DNA from: Pseudocitrobacter cyperus
Lineage (GTDB): Bacteria; Pseudomonadota; Gammaproteobacteria; Enterobacterales; Enterobacteriaceae
Assembly (NCBI RefSeq): GCF_039889165.1
Contig: NZ_JAYMYY010000003.1
Coordinates: forward strand, 429,252-493,251
Reading direction: 5' to 3'
DNA: 64,000 nt
Shown here: piece by piece, positions 23,094-32,000 of the stretch
How the letters are laid out: each line of letters begins with the position of its first letter
How positions within the stretch are numbered: position 1 is the stretch's first letter
Notes under the pieces: model-generated
Databases searched by the model: none
What the model was told of the DNA's origin: nothing
What the model saw: the letters and a program-made list of their open reading frames with translations, nothing else
Program-made: the position numbers and the translations under genes

Positions 23094-26000
23094 TCAGGTC
23101 ACAATATGGTTCTGTTCGATCAGGTCATTCAGTGTGGTTTGTACGTTCTCCAGGGTAATGAGCGTGGTTGAACTATGGGTAGTGCCGGTGCCGTCACGGT
23201 CAATGGAGATCACCGTGTTACCGCCGTTGGTTGTTACGCTCAGGTAGTTACCGAGTGACGATTGCTGACCATTCCAGCCCACCAGCAGGTCGCCGATATC
23301 AATTTTGTCGCCCTGAGCGAGTGAGAAGTTATCCCAGCGATCGCTACCGTTGCCTCCTCTGTTATCGGCACTGTTCAGCAGGTCATAAATTAATGTGTCA
23401 CCGTAGGCTGAACCGTGGATCACATCCGACTGCGACGTGCTGGTGAACTGCGGGTTCATGTTGATGGTCAGGGTCGCAGTATCCATGTGACCTTTTTGAT
23501 CGTTCAGCGTGTAAGTGAAGGTCTCCTTCGTGGTGATATCGCCCGGATGCAGGCCCGCTTTCAGGGTGTAGGTATACGAGCCGTCAATGGCGATGCGCAG
23601 CGAGCCGTAGGTGCCCTGAACCGTGGCCGCAGCGTTGCTGTCCAGCGTTGGGTTGAGCGTCTGGCTGCCGCCGCTGCCGCTTACGGTCAGCACGGTTTGC
23701 GCAGAAGCAAGCTGATCCACTGCCCCGGCGGAGTCGTTTCCGTTATAGATGTTGCCATTAACCGTGTGGGCGCTGTTGTTGATCAGGAAGTTATCGAGAT
23801 CATACGCTGTGCCGTTGATTGTCGGCGTGACCGTTACCGAGCTCAGCAGCGCAGCGGAACTGAGATGCGCGTTAAAGTTCAGCGTATAGTGCCCGGCGTC
23901 CAGCTCCAGCCCGCCAAGGGTCAGCGTTCTGGAGTTGGTCAATGTGTACTGCCCCTGGGCGATAGGCGTACCCTGATAGATAAGGGTTGAGCCTTCGTAA
24001 ATTGACCAGCTATTGATGCTCAGATTGAGGTTAGTCAACTGCGAGATAGCAAAGGTCACTGACAGGCTCTTCAGCGCGGTGCCTTCCGCAACATCAAACG
24101 TGGCGCTGCTCGATGCGTCGGTGGTGCGCGCGGCGATGGTGGCGGAGCCTGCGCTAATCGTCGGTGAAGCCGCGAAGACCTGCGCGGTGTTTAGTACCAT
24201 CGCGCTGCTGGTGTCATTCACCGCATCGACTGGTTTTGCGGTTGGCTGTATGTTCAGCGAGGCGGTGCTGGTATCGCCATTGGCGGCTCTTACCGTATAA
24301 ACGAAACTGTCCGGTGTTTTGATGCTGTCCGCGCCAAGGCCGGATTTCAGGGTGTAGGTGTAATTCCCCTGCGCATCAATGGTCAGTGTGCCGTACAGGC
24401 CGTTAATGGTGGTGGGGCCACTGGCCGAAACCGCAACGCCATTGACTTCGGTAACCTGGCCGTTTGCCGCACCCGCGTCGTTATCCAGCACATCGCCCGT
24501 GGTGCTGGCGGTCGAACTTTTCACGCTGTACGTATGATCGCCATTGATCTTCAGCGTATAACCCGTCGCGACGTTAATGCCTTCCACCGCATTTAACGTC
24601 ACCAGGTATTTGCCTTCTGGCAGCGTTACCACGTAGTCCTCATCGGTCACGCCTCCCAGTAATGGCGCTTCCAGCCAGTCCTCCACATGGCGGAACTGTT
24701 CATACTTTTGAGTTTCCGGGTTATAGCGATAAATATACAGGTCGAACACGGAGAGCAGCGCAACACCCCCCACGCTTGCGCCAATCGATAATGTCCGCGT
24801 TGTTCCCCCTTCGACGGTGTAAATAATCGGGTTTTCTATTTTATTCAGCAGGGCGACATCCACCACTGTGCCCAGGTTGACTTCTGCCAGGCTAAAGCTG
24901 GATTGCGAGCGGGTGCCGTTATCTACCGCGGTGACGGTGGTATCAAACTGAAGCGATGCGGAATCATCGGCGGCAGTAATGGAACTCGGCGGTACGGTGG
25001 CACCCAGTGTGATAACCAGGTTTGCAGAAGAGCTGTTCGATCCCTGCGTAATGGTATAGACGAAGCTTTCAGAACGCCCGACCACCGAAACGCTGTTGTT
25101 GGTCAGTGTATAGGTGTAGCTGCCGTCCTGATTGATATGCAGCGTGCCGTACTTACCGGCGATATCGGCTCCGCCTGCACCCACGACGGTGGTCACGTTA
25201 CTGGCATTCGTGATTGACGTCACCTGTGTGCCAGCCGGCGCGACATCACCACCGTTGTTGGGATCGACATCGGTGATGACGTTGCCGTTTTCGGTCGCGC
25301 CAGCCGTCACCGTCCCCGCGCTGGTTTTCACCAGGGCAACATCAAGGCTCGTGTACGAGCCGACCGCCAGCAGACTGGTGTTGAAGCTCAGTACCCGATA
25401 CTGGCCGCCATCCAGGTTATCCAGCGTCATACGCACGCCGGATGCGCCAATGGTTAACAGGTTGGCAAACTGTGGCAGAGAGGTGTCATAAAGCGTGACC
25501 CAGGCCTGAAGGTCGGTGTCATATTTCTGCACCGCAATTTCCAGTGAGTTCAGCAGTGAAAGCACCGCCCCGGTCGCTGCGGCTTCAATGACTGCCGTAC
25601 CGCTACCGCCGGCATCTACGGAGAACAGGACTTGCGCCGTATCGTCACCCAGCGCCGACGCCACGTTACCCAGTGCGCCAACCAGCAGGAAACCGTAGTC
25701 GCTGTGCTCTTCGCTGGTGACGGTGGCACTGGTTTGTAGCTCAAGATTAACGACGTTATCGCTGGCGGCGACAGGGAGTACTGGCGCGGTCGCCAGCCCC
25801 TGTTGCGAACTGTTGCCTGCGGCGTCGGTCGCGATAGCCGATACCTGTTCGCCATTGATTAAGCGCGTTGGCAGGCTCAGAGCCCAGTTGCCGTTCGCAT
25901 CGGTTGTTGCAGTCAGCGGTGTAGCCTGACCGGGAACCGTGACGCTAACGGTGCTGTTGGCTTCCGCTGTGCCGCTAACCGTGAAGCCATCGGCGCTGAT

Positions 26001-29000
26001 AGTTGCCGTTGGCGTACCTGGCGCGACGGTATCCACCGTGATGTTGATAGCCGTAGATGGGCTACTGACACCGTTCGGGTTGGTTGCCGTGGCGGTGATG
26101 GCATGCAGCCCCTCCGTAAGCGGCGTGGTGGGCGTGAAACTCCATGCGCCGCTGCTATTTGCGACGACGGTGCCCAGCAGCGTACCGTTGTTGTAGATAG
26201 TCACCGTTGACAGCGCCTGTGCGGTGCCGCTGATGGCCGGGCGATTATCGTTGGTGCTCTGGTTATTGCCTATGTTCCCCTGAAGGGTGCCGACATCATC
26301 AAAAATCGTGGTGATGATCGGCGTGGTTGGCAAGCCGGTAAACGGCGCGGTGACGTTGCCTGGCTGACCGACGTTACCCGCGACGTCGGTTGCGTATGCC
26401 TGAAGCGTTTGACCGCTGGTCTGGGCAGGCGAGATCGTGGCGGTAAAGTTGCCGAGGCCATCGGCAACGCCAGTGCCCAGTACCGTCCCCGTTGAACTCA
26501 GAATGGTTACGGTACTACCCGCTTCCGCATGGCCAGTAACCTGATTGCCAGTGCTGTTTACCACCAGGTCAGTTGGTGCCGGAGGCGGCGTGAGATCCAC
26601 ATTCACCGTGGTAACTGCCGAAGCGGAACCGGTGTTGCCTGCCGCGTCGGTCGCTCTGGCGGTGAAGGTGTGTGATCCCTCGGTTAATGCTGGAGTGGTC
26701 ATGCTCCAGTTGCCTGCGCCATCGGCCTGGGTGGTGCCCACCGCTACGCCATTATCATAGAGAGTAATGGTCGCGTTGGCCTCTGCGGTACCGCTCAGCG
26801 TCGGGGTGGTGTCATCGGTAGGCTGGCCTATGCCGAGCGTCCCGGTTACGCTGCCCTGGTTATCTGTCACCGTGGTGATTATCGGCGCGTTCGGCGCGGT
26901 GGTGTCGACCATGACATTCCATGGTGCCGATGCGCTCCCTGTGTTACCCGCCGGGTCAGTTGCCGTTGCGGTCAGGTTGTGCGAGCCCGTAGTCAGATCC
27001 CGTGGCGGCGTGAAGCTCCAGGTACCGCCGCTTTCAACAATAGTGGAGCCAAGCAATGTGCCGTTGTCATAAACGGTAATGGTTGCGCCTGCTTCACCCG
27101 TTCCGCTAAGCGTCGGCCGGGTATCGTCAGTTACCTGGCCGCTGATCAGGGAGCCTTTAATTGTGCCTGCATCATCTGCGGCAGCCGTAATCACCGGGGC
27201 GTTCGGCGGGGTGAGATCGACGGTCAGGACGAAGTTACCCGATACCGCGCCGGTGTTGCCTGCGCTATCCGTTGCGGTGGCGGTGAGGGTGTGACTCCCC
27301 GGCGTCAGTGCGGTCGATGGTGTAAAGCTCCAGCTATTGTCGCTGCCGACCAGAGCAGTACCAATGACGTTACCGTTATCGCGGATGGTTATCGTCGCCC
27401 CTGCTTCCCCGGTGCCGCTCAGGGTAGGGGTGGTGTCATCAGTGGACTGATTGTTCAACAGCGGCGACTGAACGGGGCCAACGTTGTCCGCGGCCTGAAT
27501 AATCACTGGCGCGGCTGGCGGTGTGGTGTCGACAATCAACGTAAAGGCAGGGGATGTTGCCCCGATATTGCCCGCCAGATCAGTGGCGACCGTGGTGAAG
27601 GCGTGGCTGCCATTGCCTAACGGCGTTTGCGGCGTAAAGAACCAGTTACCGTTTTCATCGGCGACGGCAGTGCCAATTTGTACTCCATTGTCCAGCACAG
27701 CAACCGTTGCGAAAGCATCCGTCGTACCGTTCAGCGTCGGCGTGTTGTCGTCGGTAGTATTGCCGCTCAGCAGCGGATTGGTAATGCTTCCAACGTTGTC
27801 TGTTGCGTTAACGATGGTCGGCGCGGCAGGCCCGGTGGTATCCACCACGATATTGAGTGCCGGAGATGGGGCACTGACGTTGCCGGCGCCGTCGGTGGCG
27901 GTGACGGTCAACTGATGGTCGCCATCCGCGAGGTCGCTGGTGGGGGTAAATGTCCAGTTACCGGTAGCATCCGCCTTGACGCTGCCAATGGGGTTACCGT
28001 TATCGAGGATCTGGACTGTGGCATTGGGTTCAACAGTGCCGCTCAGAACAGGACGGTTTTCATTGGTTTGTTGACCTTCAGTGATGGCACCGGTATTTGG
28101 CTCCACGCTGTCCAGCGCGGTGATGGCGGATGGCGCGTTTGGCGCAGCCGTATCGACCACGACAGTAAAGGGAGCCGTTGCAGTGCTGGTGTTACCCGCG
28201 GCGTCTGTGGTCGTCAACGTTATGGCGTGTGGGCCCTCAGCGAGCGGGGCGTCTGGCGTCCAGCTCCAGTTACCTGAACCCGGAACCAGTACGGTGTCAA
28301 CTTCATTGCCATTATCGAAAATGGTTACTGTAGAACCCGGTTCTGCAGTGCCGCTAAAGGTTGGCTGAGTATCGTTGGTGGCCTGATTGTTGATCAGCGC
28401 GCCAGTTACCGGCTCTTCGCCATCGGTGACGCCCGTCAATACCGGGCGGTTTGGCGCGACGGTATCGACAACCAGTACGAATGGCGCGCTCGGCGCACTG
28501 GTGTTGCCCGCACCGTTGGTAGCGGTCAGCGTCAGGCTATGGCTACCTTCACCCAGCGGCGTGGTTGGGGTGAAACTCCAGCTACCGTTTACGGCCGTTG
28601 TACGGCCAATCTCAACGTTATTATCGTAAATAATAATGGTGGAGCCAGACGCAGCCGTTCCGCTCAGAGCCGGTTGCGTGTCGTCGGTGCGGTCATTGTT
28701 GTTGAGCGTCCCCGTGACGTCGCCAATGTTATCCACCACGGCGTCCAGCGTCGGCGCTGTTGGTGTAGTGGTATCAATGGTGACGGTCCAGGTGTTGGAC
28801 TCCGCGGCGGCATTCCCCGCAGCATCGACGGCGACGGCGGTAAAGGCGTAGTTACCAGGTTGCAGGGCGGTGCCCGGCGTGAACACCCAGTTACCCTGGG
28901 CGTTAACGGTGGCAGAGCCAATCAGTGTTTCACCGTTGTAAATGTCGACGCGAGCGCTACCTGTTGCCGTACCGCGCAGCGTAGGCTGTGTATCATCCGT

Positions 29001-32000
29001 TGAGCCGCCGCTCAGTACCGGGCCGGTGACGGCACCAACATCGTCGGTGACGCTGGCGATAGTGGCGACGGCAGGTGGGGTGACGTCAACCGTGATGGTG
29101 ATGACGGTTGATTGCGCACTGGTTTCGCCGCCAATTTCAGCGCGGGCGGAGATCGTATGTGTACCTTCGCTCAGTGTCGGATTAGGGGTAAAGGTCCATG
29201 CGCCATTCTCGTCCGTATCAATAGGGCCAAATTCTTGTGTATCAATCTTAACGTACACCACGGAACCCACGCCTGCGGTGCCGGTAATAACGGGCGCAGT
29301 ATCATCGGTGCTGTCGCCGCTATCAAGTGAGCCTTGTTGCGGGCCAACGTTATCTTCAATGTTGATGATGATAGGTACCGACGGCTCTGTAGGTGGCACG
29401 ACGCTAACCTGTGCCGGCTCGCTGAGGTTTCCGGCCCGATCCTGGGCGTTGACGCTAATCAGGCTGCCTTGCGCCGGAAGTGGGCTGAGAGTCGTCTCGA
29501 AGTAACCCAGCCCCGTCGCGGTTGTTCTACCAATTTCAGTGCCACTCTGGTTGTAGATGATAACGGTGCTATTCGCCTCAGCCTGCCCGGTAATGCTGCT
29601 GCCATCGTCGCCAAGCTGAATGTTGGTGGGCGCATCCGGCGCATCGGTGTCCACGCGCAGGGTGATGCCATCGGACGTCGGGCCTTCGTTGCCAAGATCG
29701 TCGATGGCCTGGAAAGTGATGACATTATCACCGTCGGCGAGCGGGCTGGTTGCGTCCGGGGTAAAGCTCCAGTTACCACCAGCATCGACATCTACACGGC
29801 CAATCTCCGCGCCGTTGGCGAAAATAATCACCATGCCATTTGCTTCGGCGGTGCCGGTGAAGGTAGGGCGATTGTCGTCCGTCAGGCCGCCACCTTTTAA
29901 CTCGTTGTTAATACTGCCAACATCATCGGTAATGCTGTCGATTACCGGCAGATCCGGGCCGGTCGTATCCACCGTCAGGATGAAGTTACCGCCTGGCTGG
30001 GTGGTGTTACCCGCAGAGTCCGTTGCGGTTAGCGTAATCGTATGTGGCCCATCGGTGAGCGCTGTCGGTGGGATAAAGCTCCAGTCGCCGTTGGCATCGG
30101 ACGTAGTGGTGCCCACCGCCACGCCGTCCACCAGAATAGTAATCAGCGTATTGCCATCGGCGGTGCCGGTCAGCAGCGGCGTGGAATCTACGGTGCGATC
30201 GCCGCTATCTATCGGAACCGTGGTGGGGTTGGTATTATCTTCCACGCTGACCAGCTCAGGATCTGCAGGCGCGGAGAGATCGACCCGGATTTCAAACTCA
30301 TCTGACGGTTCGCTGACGTTACCTGCCGGATCGGTCGCCGTAACGTGCAGTTGGTAGGTTCCCTCTGTTAACGCGTTATTCGGTGTCAGGCTCCAGCGGC
30401 CATCTTCGCCCACAATCGTTGTGCCCAGCACCGTGTTGCCATTGTAGAGGGTGATGGTATCGCCTTCGTTGCCGGTGCCGCTAACCGTGGGCAGGGGATC
30501 GTTGGTTTCGTCGCCAGAGGCCAGTGGGCCGGTGTTTTCATCAACGTTGTCCGTGACTTCGCCAATCGCCGGTTTGACTGGCGCGTCCACATCGATGTTG
30601 ATGGTGAACGGCGGAGAGGCCGGGCTGACGTTACCGGCGGCGTTGGTTGAGGTGACGGTGAAGATATGTTCCCCGCCTTCCAGCGCCGTTTCAGGGGTAA
30701 AGTCCCAGATACCGTCTTCTACCGTAGCGGTGCCAATCTCTTCGCCATTGTCGTAGATGGTGATTGTCGCCCCTTCAGGCCCGGTGCCGTTCAGCGTCGG
30801 CTGGGTGTCGTCGGTCACCTGATTATTGGCCAGGTTGCCCTTATACAGGCCGACATCATCGGCAATGGAAGTAATGGCCGGGGCGACGGAGGCGCTGGTA
30901 TCGACCGTTAAGGTAAACGGTGTTTCCACCCCAACGTTGCCTGCGCCATCGACGGTAACAAAGCGCAGATCATGCTCACCTTCTGCCAGCGCGAGGGTTG
31001 GCGTCAGAGACCATTCACCGTTACTGCCAACCGTTGCCGTGCCGAGCAGCGTCTGCCCATCATAGATTTTGACCTGCGTGTTAGGTTCCGCTGTACCGGA
31101 GAAGGTTGGACGGCGGTCATCGGTGGTGTCACCGCTGTTCAGTTCGCCCTGATAGGCGCCAACATCATCGGTGACCAGGATAATGCTCGGCGCATCCGGT
31201 GCTTCGGTATCGACGGTGAAGGTGAATGGCGTGTCGTTTGCAATCGTATTCCCGGCGGCATTTTCTGCGCTCAGGGTCAGGTTATGCGGGCCTTCTCCCA
31301 GTGGCTCGGTCAGTTGTAAAGTCCAGGTGCCGTTGGTGTCCACAAGGGCGGTACCCAGCAGATTATCGCCTTCGAAAACAGAGATCGTCGAGCCGACCGC
31401 CCCCGTCCCGTTAATCTGCGGCAAATCATCGTTGGTGGACTGCCCGTTGTTCACAAAGCCAGTGCTCGGGTCTTGATCGTCCGTCAGGTGCGTGATAACC
31501 GGCAGAGTCGGCACGGCAGTATCAACAATGATGTTGAAGGAGCCCGATTTGTCGCTGGTATTGCCGCTTTCATCGGTGGACGTCAGGGTGAACGTATGGC
31601 TACCGGGGCTCAGGTCACTCTCTGGCGTGAAGGCCCACACGCCCCGATCGTTAGCCACGGCTTCGCCAATTTTGACACCATTGTCGTAGATGCTGATTGT
31701 CGCGTTTGCTTCCGTTTCGCCGTTGAAGGTCGGACGCGGATCGTTCGTGGTTTTCCCGCTGGTGAGCGCGCCTTCGCCTTCCGGCACATCATCAATGACA
31801 TCACCGAAGACCGGAATCGATGGGGGAGTGATATCCGGCGCATTGACCGTCGCGCCATCGCTGTTGTTCCCGGCGTTATCGGTGGCGATTGCCGTCAACT
31901 GCTCGCCATTTTTTTGCGGCGTGGTCAGAACCACTTCGAATTTGCCATCGTCGCCCGCGGTGGCGTTGCCCAGCGGGTTGCCTCCTGCGTCGGTAATGGC